Under the pieces are notes generated by a model. It made no database searches. It was not told the DNA's origin and saw only the letters and a program-made list of their open reading frames with translations. From Nostoc sp. NMS9 (lineage in GTDB: Bacteria; Cyanobacteriota; Cyanobacteriia; Cyanobacteriales; Nostocaceae), in contig NZ_JABXKL010000079.1 in assembly GCF_017114995.1 (NCBI RefSeq), forward strand, positions 1 through 64,000: DNA of 64,000 bases, read 5' to 3'. Position numbers and translations under genes: made by a program. Positions 36,101-45,800 of the stretch are shown one piece after another (positions within the stretch are counted from its first letter, which is position 1; each line of letters opens with the position of its first letter).

Positions 36101-37775
36101 CTACCTCGTACAGTTCTCGCCCCATATCCACATATTGCGCCCCTTGCCCGGAAAACATAAAAATGACTGAACGGTGACTGGGTTTGTGGTGATTAGTGAA
36201 AACACGTAGCGGGTCTTGGGAATTTAGCACTTTTACTGCATCATCTTGGTCATAGCAAACCACTATGCGGCGATAGTCAAAAGCCTGACGACCTAATTGT
36301 AGGGTATGAGCTACATCAGCGAGTTTTAAATCAGGATGTTGCTGGAGGTGAGCACCTAGTTGCGCTGTAATGGTTTCTAGGGCTGTAGTCGTTTTGGCTG
36401 ATAGAAGCAATAATTGCCAGGGGCGGGAAACACTAGACTTTTCAACAACTGGGGCTTCTTCTAAGATCACATGGGCATTAGTCCCGCCAATGCCAAAAGA
36501 ACTAACACCTGCTCTACGAGGGGTTCCGTTAGTTTTCCACTCCGATAATTTAGTATTGACATAGAAGGGACTGTTAGCGAAATCTATTTGTGGATTAGGC
36601 TGCTCAAAGTGTAAACTGGGGGGTATTTGTTGATGCTTCAGGGCTTGTACTGTTTTGATTAACCCTGTGACTCCCGCTGCTGTATTCAAATGTCCCATGT
36701 TGGTTTTTACTGAGCCGATCGCACAAAAACCTTTTTTGTTTGTGCTAGCACGAAAAGCCTGTGTTAGAGCCTCAATTTCAATGGGGTCTCCTAACGGAGT
36801 TGCAGTACCATGTGTTTCTATATATGTGATAGTCGCAGGTTCGAGTCCAGCTAAGGCAAGCGCTTCTAAAATCACTTCCCTTTGACCATCCACACTGGGG
36901 GCTGTATATCCAACCTTTAAGGAACCATCGTTATTGACAGCCGAACCTTTGATAACCGCATGAATTAAATCGCCATCTGCGATCGCATCCTCTAATCTTT
37001 TCAAGACTACTACACCCAAACCACTGCTACTATTAGTGCCTTTAGCCTTTGTATCAAAAGCTCGGCAGTGTCCATCAGGAGAGTGAATTCCGCTTTCTTG
37101 ATATTGATAACCAGATATTTGCGGCACTCCTATCGAAATGCCACCAGCCAAAGCCATATCACTTTCACCATTTAGTAAACTTTGGCAGGCTAAATGGACA
37201 GCAACCAAGGAGGTAGAGCAGGCAGTCTGAATATTGATGCTAGGCCCTTTCAGGTTTAACTTGTAAGAAACTTGCGTGGGCAAAAAATCCTTATCGTTTC
37301 CAATCAAAAGTTGGAAGCTGTCTACTGATTCCATAAAGTCCCGGTTGGGATATAAGTTTGCAAGCAGATAGCTACTTGCGGCTACACCAGCGAAAAGACC
37401 AATTTGACCATTATAGGTTTGGGAGTTGTAGCCAGCATTTTCTAAAGCTTCCCAAACACATTCTAGGAAAAGACGGTGTTGTGGGTCTGTAATTTCAGCT
37501 TCCCTAGGAGAAAAGCCAAAAAATGAAGCATCAAACAACTCTATATTTTCTAGTACACCGCCTGCTTTTACGTACAGAGGGTCATTCAGCAATGTTGGAT
37601 TTACTCCAGCAGATACTAGCTGCTCATCTGTGAAAAAAGAAATAGACTCTACACCATCTCGGATATTTTGCCAAAAACCATCAACGTTTTTAGCTCCGGG
37701 AAAACGACCTGCCGTACCGATGATAGCTATTTCTTCTTGAGCATTTAAGTTATTAATACTATTTAACATATTCAT
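33105..37775 (-). CDS. Type I PKS: KS-AT-KR-ACP
   Basis: About 1556 residues from the ATG giving MNMLNSINN; a TTG 36 bases upstream extends the frame but the added residues precede the normal KS start. KS: TACSTS near 185, ETHGTAT and KTNMGHL. AT: GHSIGEY near 630, HAFHSVM (malonyl-type). KR: GGLGGIG near 1175, HAAGVPGGG, Ser in TSSINSILGG and Tyr/Asn in DYCGAN, so probably active. ACP: LGGDSLIG near 1488, then an Arg-rich tail (RLSRGQRRRERKMQ), a likely docking element. First of three consecutive PKS genes after the decarboxylase; 33 bases from the next gene. A 493-bp KR segment is identical to the neighbour. Confidence 0.92.
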   Translation of the reverse strand: MNMLNSINNLNAQEEIAIIGTAGRFPGAKNVDGFWQNIRDGVESISFFTDEQLVSAGVNPTLLNDPLYVKAGGVLENIELFDASFFGFSPREAEITDPQHRLFLECVWEALENAGYNSQTYNGQIGLFAGVAASSYLLANLYPNRDFMESVDSFQLLIGNDKDFLPTQVSYKLNLKGPSINIQTACSTSLVAVHLACQSLLNGESDMALAGGISIGVPQISGYQYQESGIHSPDGHCRAFDTKAKGTNSSSGLGVVVLKRLEDAIADGDLIHAVIKGSAVNNDGSLKVGYTAPSVDGQREVILEALALAGLEPATITYIETHGTATPLGDPIEIEALTQAFRASTNKKGFCAIGSVKTNMGHLNTAAGVTGLIKTVQALKHQQIPPSLHFEQPNPQIDFANSPFYVNTKLSEWKTNGTPRRAGVSSFGIGGTNAHVILEEAPVVEKSSVSRPWQLLLLSAKTTTALETITAQLGAHLQQHPDLKLADVAHTLQLGRQAFDYRRIVVCYDQDDAVKVLNSQDPLRVFTNHHKPSHRSVIFMFSGQGAQYVDMGRELYEVEPTFRRHVDVCADILQPLLNLDIRHILFPEEQQIEIATQQLQQTAITQPAIFVIEYALAQLWMSWGVRPEAMIGHSIGEYVAATIAGVFSLEDALAVVATRGQLMQQLPTGSMLAIPLPHKDVQSLLDTQSLVEVAAINSPSSCVVSGTVEAIATLQNQLSSKGIECRLLHTSHAFHSVMMAPILESFTQAVKKVQLNAPRIRFISNVTGNLITDDDATNPGYWSQHLRQTVQFSAGISQLLQQFEGVFLEIGPGRTLSTITTQHLQPNANAKQIVLSCVRHVKEQQSDVAYLLQTLGRVWLAGVEIDWSGFYTHERRHRLPLPTYPFERQRYWIEPKKQGIDDHPTPVSLGKKPDIADWFYLPFWKPSLPPKRLEHKELASQKSSVLVFIDECGLGTNLVKQLQQQNQDVITVKVGAEFTKLGECQYTLNPDHNHDYNTLIKELLTQQKLPESIVHLWNVTPVIDKELELEEVEKAQTTGFYSLLFLAQALGRQETSSEVQITVISNNLQPVTGTEKLCPEKATLLGPIKVISQEYSNIICRSIDVILPESGSWQEEQLVEKLLTELTASSCDQMIAYRGINRWVQSFEPVRFDKAKIVKPRLRQRGVYLITGGLGGIGLVVAEYLAQTVQAKLLLLGRTALPKKDEWKQWLLTHDETDSTSRKILKIQQLEQLGAEVLVVSADVSNTEQMHLAIAQAESQFGQLNGVVHAAGVPGGGMIQRKTQEEAESILAPKVKGTLVLNAILKDIQLDFFVLTSSINSILGGFGQVDYCGANAFLDAFAYCNISERSTFITSINWDAWQEVGMAVNTGVPQKLQELRAEDLKQVISPHEGIDALMRILGSTIPQVVVSCSDLLNSLHQHNSYDELRVLELLEKVNESKLKYPRPELSNNYIAPRNETEQKIVDIWQQSLGIEQIGIHDNFFELGGDSLIGIQVISRLNKAFNLNFSVAKLYECPHVGAMSNILLPEESQESTFEQRLSRGQRRRERKMQDKLS
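34045..34537. repeat. KR-domain identical tract, copy 2 (493 bp)
   Basis: Partner of 29350-29842. Confidence 0.95.
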
Positions 37776-37829
37776 CGGAGAAAACGGTTTTAAATTACCA
37801 AACAAAATCAAGGTATCAGTCGCCAGAAT

Positions 37830-39470
37830 TCAGATTGAAATTTTTGCAGCAATTTGAATCTGGTCATTTAAAACTGCATCAATATCTTCTTCTTTAGTTA
37901 ACGGATTGGCAATCACTGCACGCAGAGCAATAATCGGGATTTCTTTGCCAAAGCTGGTGATTGATTTTGTTGTTCTTGAAATAAACGTATGACCAATTTG
38001 GCGCTGGATTTTCTGCAAGCATTCATTAAATTTATTGATTAGTTGATTGTCGATTTCGGTTAACTGATTTTTGATAACAAGCTCCCTGAATGGCTCTGGA
38101 ATGTAGCGATATAGAAGCAGATTAGTATTAGGTTTTGCTAACAACTCAAACTCAGGCATGGTACAGATCCGGTCTGCCATATATTCAGTTTTCCTAATAC
38201 CTTCATCAATCAAAAATTCATATCCCTTAAGTCCGATTAGATTTAGCCCAGCATGTAAAAATAAAGCCATACCTGGCCTAGACCCTTCTAAGGCACGTTT
38301 ACCTAAATCAAATGACCCTTTACGCATGGTGTAGCTAGCTTGCTTTTCGATCGCTGTTGCCAGATGCGGATCTCGCAGAAAGACCATACCAATGCCCATT
38401 GGCAAGTAGAGTTGTTTATGTCCATCAATAGTTACTGAATCAGCCCGTTCGATGCCAGCAAGCTTATGCCGATGTTGTTCAGAAAAAATGAGTGGCCCGC
38501 CCCAAGCAGCATCTACATGAAAATGAACGTGAGCTTCTTGTGCAATCTCGGCAATATCGAAGAGTGAATCCACCCCACCTGAGTCTGTAGTGCCAGCAAT
38601 GCCTACAATAGCAATGATCAACAAGTTTTGATCACGACACTCCACAACAGCTTGGCGTAGCGCTTGGATGTCAACTCGATTGTTGCTATCAGTGGGAATT
38701 CTAATCAAACTCTGTGTACCAATTCCCATCAAATCCGCAGCTTTATCAAAAGAGTAATGCATCAAGTCAGAGCCAATAATCACTGCTCCTTTGTAGCCGT
38801 AGAAATCTAGAGATGCGCCTAAACCTTCTTTTTCTACACCAAGAAACTCATCTTTCGCTCCCAAAATAGCATTTCGAGCGCACCAAAGCGCTGTAATATT
38901 TGCCACTGTCCCACCGGAAACCAAAATTCCCAGTGTACTCAGGTTATTTTGAATGTGCTGACCATAGAAATTATCAGAAAAGTTGTAAATTAGTCGATGC
39001 AACATCGCTAAAGCCTCGCGTTCACAGAAACTTAGGGCTTTAGCAGTCTCTATTTTGACAACATTTTGATTCATTGCCGTCATCAATTTTGCCAGAGGAC
39101 GCACAAAAGAAGGAAGCGCCGAGGTCATGTGACCGATAAATTGTGGCGAGGATGTATGTATTGAATGAGCAACAACATTGTTGCCTAAGTATTTGAGATA
39201 GCTCTCAAAATCAATAGGTTGAACAGGTATTTTGCTCTCAGAAAAATTTCCTAATAAAGAATCTAAATCAATGCGAGTGTTGGTGTCAATCGTGTTTAAA
39301 AAATCTTCAGAAAAATTATCAAACATTTTATCTATTTCTTTCTCAATAGATGTTGTTTGACTGGATAAAGCAAACATTTGCATTACTTGTTTTTGAATAT
39401 CAGAATTAAATGCTTGTTCCGTCTCCAAAAAGTAATTTCTGCTCAGTATTTCTTGCTTACTTAATGTCAT
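37830..39470 (-). CDS. PLP-dependent decarboxylase, aspartate 1-decarboxylase (PanP-like)
   Basis: About 546 residues of the group II PLP decarboxylases. The order HTSSPQFIGHMTSALP, NQNVVKIETAKALSF, LVSGGTVANITALWCARNA, the cofactor Asp/His region HFHVDAAWGG and the Schiff-base Lys of TIDGHKQLYLP fits the PanP-like aspartate 1-decarboxylase subfamily described in Vibrio, which makes beta-alanine. Glutamate or cysteine-sulfinate decarboxylase are alternatives within the fold. Start is the ATG at 39470 with AGGA seven bases upstream; a GTG at 39521 would overlap the previous gene. Being embedded between megasynthase genes, it most likely supplies beta-alanine to the terminal NRPS module, whose A-domain code has the beta-amino-acid pattern. 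Confidence 0.82.
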   Translation of the reverse strand: MTLSKQEILSRNYFLETEQAFNSDIQKQVMQMFALSSQTTSIEKEIDKMFDNFSEDFLNTIDTNTRIDLDSLLGNFSESKIPVQPIDFESYLKYLGNNVVAHSIHTSSPQFIGHMTSALPSFVRPLAKLMTAMNQNVVKIETAKALSFCEREALAMLHRLIYNFSDNFYGQHIQNNLSTLGILVSGGTVANITALWCARNAILGAKDEFLGVEKEGLGASLDFYGYKGAVIIGSDLMHYSFDKAADLMGIGTQSLIRIPTDSNNRVDIQALRQAVVECRDQNLLIIAIVGIAGTTDSGGVDSLFDIAEIAQEAHVHFHVDAAWGGPLIFSEQHRHKLAGIERADSVTIDGHKQLYLPMGIGMVFLRDPHLATAIEKQASYTMRKGSFDLGKRALEGSRPGMALFLHAGLNLIGLKGYEFLIDEGIRKTEYMADRICTMPEFELLAKPNTNLLLYRYIPEPFRELVIKNQLTEIDNQLINKFNECLQKIQRQIGHTFISRTTKSITSFGKEIPIIALRAVIANPLTKEEDIDAVLNDQIQIAAKISI

Positions 39471-39513
39471 ATTGCATCCTAGAATAATTTTGTTTTTTAC
39501 TTTATTTTTGTGA

Positions 39514-42500
39514 TTAAACACCCTTGTTTTTTGTCGCTGAACGATGTTCTTTTGTAGCTTGTTTGCGTTGTTGTACTGACGCTGTTCTGCTTTCAGGACG
39601 ACGAGAATGTTGTGTAAAAGACGGTTGTTCGCTTGATTCCTGACTAAGATATTTAGCTAGATGGCTGATAGTTGGATATTGAAACATTTCCACCAAGGGG
39701 AAATTTCGCTCAAATATTTTTTGCAACTTGCTATGAACCTGAACCAAGAGCAATGAATGACCACCGAGTTCAAAGAAGTTATCATGAATTCCTACGTTCT
39801 CGACATGAAGTAATTCTTGCCATATATCAGCAATAGTTTTTTCTACCTCGGTTTGGGGTGGTTGATAAACCGCTTCCGATTCGGGACGTGCTTTATCAGG
39901 TGCAGGCAGCGCTTTGCGATCCACTTTACCATTAGGTGTGAGCGGTAGGGCTTCTAGCATGACAAAAGCTGCTGGCACCATGTAGTTTGGCAGCTTCAAC
40001 TCTAAAAAGCGACGCAGTTCAGTAATCGTTAGTGTTTGCTTTTTTTGAAGGACAAGATAGGCAACCAAACGTTGAAAATCTGCTGAATCTTCACGAACGA
40101 CAACTACAGTTTCTCGCACTGCTGGGTGTTGGCTAATGACTGCTTCAATTTCTGGAAGTTCAATGCGAAAACCACGAATTTTAACTTGGTGATCGATGCG
40201 ACCAATGTACTCTATCTCTGCATTGGGTAGATAGCGGGCTAAATCTCCTGTTTTGTACAGACGTGCGACTGATTTATCGCCAAAGGGATTGGGAATAAAC
40301 TTTTCGCTAGTTAGAGCAGGCTGATTGAGATAACCTCTAGCCAAGCCGTCGCCACTGATATAGAGTTCGCCGCTAACGCCAATGGGAACAAGACGCAAAT
40401 GAGAGTCAAGTATATATATCTGCGTATTAGTAATTGGCCAACCAATCGAGACTTGCTTTCTAGTTTGTCGAGAGTGGGAGTGATATACACTACTCCACAC
40501 TGTTCCTTCCGTTGGTCCATACTCATTAAACAGAGGTGTTTCTGACTTTAACTGGTAGTGACGTTGCACCAACTCTGTTGGACAAGGTTCACCCGCAACA
40601 ATGACGGTACGAAGTGATGTTAACTGTTCCGGTTTTGCCTCCTGGAACAGGAGAGCATACAGAGAAGGAAGGCTTAATAGATGGGAAACGTGATTTTGGG
40701 CGATTAACTCTACCAGTTTTGGTATCTCCAGTTGTAAACCTTCTTGGGGAAGACAAAGAATTCCTCCAGAACAAAGTGTCCAAAAAATACCGACAACAGA
40801 ACTATCAAAGGCAAACGAAGAAAGCAATAAGAAGCTGGTAACTGGTTCTTGGTAGTAAGTAATACGAGCAGTAGTTGAGTGAACTAGGTTCCGATGTGCA
40901 ATCTGCACTCCCTTAGGTTTGCCTGTAGAACCAGAAGTGTAAATAACATAAGCTAAGTTCAAAGGTGTAACACTACTGTCGGGTTTTTTCTCTGTTTCTT
41001 GTGAGATTTCCCCCCAGTCTGTATCAAGATAAACAATGTGTACGTCATTCTCAGGAAGTTTAGGTAGTAACTTGTTCTGAGTTAGTAGCACTGACACTTG
41101 GGCATCTTTGAGCATAAAAGCTAATCGCTCTTGGGGATATGTTGGGTCAAGGGGTACATAGGCACCACCGGCTTTGAGGATGCCTAGCAGACCGATGATC
41201 ATATCGAGCGATCGCTCTACGCAGATTCCCACCAGTACCTCTGGTTTTACTCTTAGCTGTTGCAAGTAGTGCGCTAGTTGATTCGCTCGGTTGTTCAACT
41301 CGCGGTAGGTTAGTTGCTGGTTTTCAAAGACGACTGCGATCGCATTTGGTGTTTTTTCTACCTGTGCCTCAAACAATTGATGAATGCACTTATCTTGAGA
41401 ATAGTCTGTCTTGGTATCATTCCATTCAACTAACAACTGTTGTACTTCAGATGAGGTTAGTAATTGCAAATCTGAAATTCGTTGTTCGGGATTACTAACT
41501 ATGCTTTCCAATAAAGTCTGGAAATGCCCCAACATCCGACTAATAGTAGCACTATCAAAGCGACGGGTATCATATGAAATCAACAGATTCAATAAATCTG
41601 ATTTAGGCACTACCTTCACGCTGATAGGGTAGTTTGTCCAGTCAAAAAATGACTTAGATTCGCCCAATAACTGAGATTCTACAACCCCTATGCTTTGAGC
41701 AAGCGCTCCTTGATTGTAATCTACTAACTCATTATCAAAAACTAAAATACTATCAAATAATTGTAGACCACGGGGTATCTCACTCCATTGTTGAATTTTG
41801 AGTAACGGGCTATATTCGTACTCACGCATCTGAACTTCTTCAGCTTGCAGCTTTTTCAACCAAGGTAAGAGAAAAGCATTATTATCCACTTGTACTCGTA
41901 GCGGCAGTGTGTTGATAAAGAGTCCGACCATAGATTCTGCATCTGCTAGCGCAGTCGGTCGCCCTGAAGATGTAGATCCAAAAACTATATCTGACTCTTG
42001 GCTATAACGACTTAAAAGTAAAGCCCAAGCTCCTTTAATTAAGATATTTAAGGTCAGATGATGTTTTCGTGCCAAGGATTTTAGGGCAGTTGTCATAGTT
42101 TCCGATACCAAGACTTCTTGCCTTTGATAATCTTCTTTTTGGTCAGAAAAGCTAGCAGAAGTATTACCGACCACAATTGGTGTTGGTAATGTGAATCCTT
42201 TGAGTTTCTGCCGCCAAAAAGCCTCTGCTTTATCCAGGTCTTGCTGCTGTAGCCAAGCAATATATTCTCTGTAGGGACGCGGGCGTTCTAGATGTAAATC
42301 TTGACCTTGGCAAAAAGCATTATAAAACTCATAGAATTCTTTCCACAACCAGTTTATAGACCATCCTTCCATGAGGATGTGGTGAAAGCTGAAAACAAAT
42401 TCATAAGTGTCATCAGCCAGTTGAATCAACGTTAGGCGGATGAGAGGAGCTTGGGAAAGTTCAAACCCGCGATCGCCATCTGCTTTTAAGAAAGCTTTTA

Positions 42501-42810
42501 GTTGCTTTTGTTGCTCTTGCAAAGATAATTGCCGCCAGTCTTGGAATTCCCAAGGCAAGTCTACTTGCTGATAAACGACCTGATAAGGTTTATCAAGATT
42601 ATCCCAATAGAAAGAGGTACGCAAAATTGGATGGCGATCTACAACTTGCTGCCAAGCTTTCTGGAAGGCTGAGACATCAAGCTGAGTTTGCAAGGTGAAA
42701 TAAACGTGCTCAAAATACACCACCGAATTAGGTGCAACAAGCTTGTGAAAAAGCATACCCTGCTGCATGGGTGAAAGTTCGTATATATCTTCAATATTAT
42801 TTTGTTTCAT
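39514..42810 (-). CDS. NRPS module: C-A-PCP, substrate not predicted
   Basis: 1098 residues. It opens with IYELSPMQQGMLFHK, an acceptor-type communication (COM) segment typical of modules that receive a chain from an epimerization domain, which is exactly what the upstream protein ends with. The C domain (to about 430) has HHILMEG near 147, with Glu instead of the Asp of HHxxxDG. A domain: YTSGSTGKPKG near 627; pocket residues by alignment to PheA are D-S-V-S-I-A-E-V-W-K, which I cannot assign to an amino acid. PCP: LGGHSLLL near 1014, followed by a basic Ser/Thr/Arg-rich tail. Start ATG overlaps the upstream stop (TAATG), indicating coupled translation. Confidence 0.9.
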   Translation of the reverse strand: MKQNNIEDIYELSPMQQGMLFHKLVAPNSVVYFEHVYFTLQTQLDVSAFQKAWQQVVDRHPILRTSFYWDNLDKPYQVVYQQVDLPWEFQDWRQLSLQEQQKQLKAFLKADGDRGFELSQAPLIRLTLIQLADDTYEFVFSFHHILMEGWSINWLWKEFYEFYNAFCQGQDLHLERPRPYREYIAWLQQQDLDKAEAFWRQKLKGFTLPTPIVVGNTSASFSDQKEDYQRQEVLVSETMTTALKSLARKHHLTLNILIKGAWALLLSRYSQESDIVFGSTSSGRPTALADAESMVGLFINTLPLRVQVDNNAFLLPWLKKLQAEEVQMREYEYSPLLKIQQWSEIPRGLQLFDSILVFDNELVDYNQGALAQSIGVVESQLLGESKSFFDWTNYPISVKVVPKSDLLNLLISYDTRRFDSATISRMLGHFQTLLESIVSNPEQRISDLQLLTSSEVQQLLVEWNDTKTDYSQDKCIHQLFEAQVEKTPNAIAVVFENQQLTYRELNNRANQLAHYLQQLRVKPEVLVGICVERSLDMIIGLLGILKAGGAYVPLDPTYPQERLAFMLKDAQVSVLLTQNKLLPKLPENDVHIVYLDTDWGEISQETEKKPDSSVTPLNLAYVIYTSGSTGKPKGVQIAHRNLVHSTTARITYYQEPVTSFLLLSSFAFDSSVVGIFWTLCSGGILCLPQEGLQLEIPKLVELIAQNHVSHLLSLPSLYALLFQEAKPEQLTSLRTVIVAGEPCPTELVQRHYQLKSETPLFNEYGPTEGTVWSSVYHSHSRQTRKQVSIGWPITNTQIYILDSHLRLVPIGVSGELYISGDGLARGYLNQPALTSEKFIPNPFGDKSVARLYKTGDLARYLPNAEIEYIGRIDHQVKIRGFRIELPEIEAVISQHPAVRETVVVVREDSADFQRLVAYLVLQKKQTLTITELRRFLELKLPNYMVPAAFVMLEALPLTPNGKVDRKALPAPDKARPESEAVYQPPQTEVEKTIADIWQELLHVENVGIHDNFFELGGHSLLLVQVHSKLQKIFERNFPLVEMFQYPTISHLAKYLSQESSEQPSFTQHSRRPESRTASVQQRKQATKEHRSATKNKGV

Positions 42811-45800
42811 TAGAAATTACTCCTGTCTAATTGACCAACTTGAGCTAGTAATCGGCTTAAATTTTCTTGATTGATGTTTGCTGCCGAAAAATCAGAAGGA
42901 GTATACTCCCCTGCTTCGGGAGACTGACAATGGGTGATGAGAGACTTGAGCGCTTTGGCAAAATTGTTAGACAATTTTTCTATTGTGTTACGTTTATGGA
43001 TATTCTTGCTGTAGTTCAAATTCAGTTGCAACTGACCTTCAGTAACTGACGCAGTTATTTGTAACAGATAAGGCCGAATTGCTTGGGGGCTGGTCGTCGG
43101 TCCTGGTGATTCTTCCGTCCATTTAAACAAAGAATTCTGAGGCAAGCTTTTACCAATTTGACCAAGGTAGAGAAACATCACCTCTGCTTGGGGAAGGGAT
43201 CGAATTTTCTCAGTCAGTACCGTATCATGACTCAGGTAGCGTAACACTCCATAGTCAATGCCCTTGTTAGAAACATTACGAAGTTGTTCTTTAACAACTT
43301 TCAATGCATCGCCAGGATTGTCTGCTCTTTCCAAATCTAAAAGTACAGGATAAGTAGTAGTGATCCAACCTACTGTCCTTGATATATCTACATCATTTAT
43401 ACCACTTGTACTTACCTCACGCCCATTTTCGTCGAGATTAATCAGTAGCAAGTTCACGCTTGTCCATTGTCTAAAAGCCTGTACAAGGGCAGTAAGCAAA
43501 ACCTCTTGTGTATTAGTTCGATAGACTTTTGGAACCTCCTGAAGCAGCGCTTGAGTCTCTTGTTCGCTGAAAGCTACTGACACAATTTGATCTTCTGACG
43601 CTACAGTGTTTACACCGCTAGGGTAATCTATGGGTAAAGGAGAAACCTGCTTATGACGTTCGTTCAGCCAACGTTTTTGTTCTTTCTGCAACTTTTCTGA
43701 CTGAGCATACTCCTCTAACCGAATAGACCACTGCTTAAAGGAGGATGTCTTTTGTGGCAGATTAATTACCTGACCCTGACTGAGCTGCTGATAAGCAGTC
43801 TGGAGATCCTCTAATAAGATTCGCCAAGAGCCGGGATCTACTCCCAAGTGGTGGATGACGATTAGCAAGCGGCTTGACTTATTGGTACCCAGTTCAAAAA
43901 GGGCAAACCGCACAATCGGTCCTTCTGAGAGGTTTAAACTGGCTTGGATTTCGGCGGCGGCTACCTCCATAGCAGATTTTTGATCTTTTGATGACAATGC
44001 CGACAAATCAATCTGTGTAAACGGCACTACTTCTTGGGGCCTAGTGTTGACCTGCTGCCAGCCAGACTCAGAGTGTGTGAACCGAAGGCGAAGTGCATCG
44101 TGGTGTATTAATAATTGCTCCAATGTTTGCTCTAACAAAGCTAGATTCAGAGATTGAAGTACCTCTAACAAAACTGCTTGGTTCCAGTAATGGGGTTCTG
44201 GTTGATTCAATTCAAAGAACTGGTGTTGAGCAGGCGTAAGGGGTACTAGGCCAGTTACTAAACCCTGTTCAGCCTGGACAACTCGGGTTGTGGTTACTAC
44301 CTCTGCTAGTTTGGCGATCGTCTGATGCTCAAATAATTGTTGAGGAGTCAGCCGAAAACCTGCTTTAGCGGCTCTGGCACTGACTTGAATACCAAGCACA
44401 GAGTCCCCACCCAACTCAAAAAAGCTATCGTGAATACCTATTTGTTTAATACCAAGGAGTTCTTGCCAGATATTAGCGATAGTTTCCTCTACCTCACTTT
44501 TAGGAGCAACATAGGCATTATCTAAATTAGGTCTTAAATAAGATGAAGCGGAACTGGTTTTTGATGCCAGTTGAGAACCTTGACGAAATTCAAGTTGAAT
44601 CCATCTCTTGATACTAGCTTGCAAATCTACAGTTGATGTGACTATCTGAGTAAACTTATTCGTAGATAAAGCACGTTTAAAAACCTCCAGACCTTCTTGC
44701 CGCGTCATCATGGAGTCCGCACCTTTAGGCACAGTGATTGATTCAGAGAATTCCTGAGTAATCCAGTCGCCATAATTGATGCTCAACCAAGGAACAAAAC
44801 TTGTTTGATTGTATTTGTGTACAAAAGCATCCGTGAATATGTGCGCTGCTGGATAGGCAGCCATGCCCAGTACCCCCAAAACAGATGCTAATGACGATAT
44901 GACTACGCAAAAATCAAGCTGTTTTCCCTGTAGTATCTTATCTAATACAAATAATCCATAGCCTGTAGAGCGTAATTGAGTTTCACACTCAGTTTTACTT
45001 ATCTGTTGAACAGTGTTGTACACTCTCACCGTTGCAGCATGAATGACACCATGAATCTCACCAAAGCGGTTTAATACTTGAGTCATTACTGCTTGCATTT
45101 GTTCTAGGTTGCCAACATCGGCGCGGCAAATCACAACTTCCGCACCCAATGCTTCTAATGCTTGCACTTTCTGGATTTTGCGTCTGATATCATCGTTATC
45201 ATCATGAGTCGCTAGCCATTGCGACCACTCTAGTTTTGCAGGCAAACCTGAACGCCCTGTGAGAATTAGCTTGACACCCGCTGTTTGGGCTAAATATTCT
45301 GCCAGCACCAAGCCAATATCTCCCAGACCACCAGTAATTAAATATACTCCCTCTTGCCTGATAGGAATTGTTTCTTTATTTGGCTTTTCAAGTTGTATTG
45401 GTTCAAAAGTTTGCACCCAACGATGTTTGCCACGGTAGGCAACCATGTTCTCAGATGCCGTTTGAGTGAGTTCTGTTACAAGTTGGTCTATGAGTTGATT
45501 TTCTTGGGGTGTCCCTGATTTCGGAATGACTACATCAATATGACGACAGGTGATGTTGGGATACTCTTGGGGAATCACCTTACAAATTCCAATGACAGTT
45601 GCCTTTTCTGGACACAACTCTTCATCGCCATTCACCTCTTGCACATTGTTAGTTGCTACCAGAATTTGCAGATCGTCGGTAACTTCTTGTTTTCCCAATG
45701 CCTGCGCCAGCAAAAGCAGACTATACAAACCTAAATTCTGACATTCTTCAAAAAACTGATGAGGTGATTCTGTTTGTGTGTTGGGGATCAGACTCCAAAA

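Noticed and set aside
33105..37811. TTG start for the PKS at 37811, GTG start for the decarboxylase at 39521, TTG start for the NRPS at 59325
   Set aside because: Downstream ATG codons give family-typical N-termini, and for the decarboxylase and NRPS also have better ribosome-binding sites.
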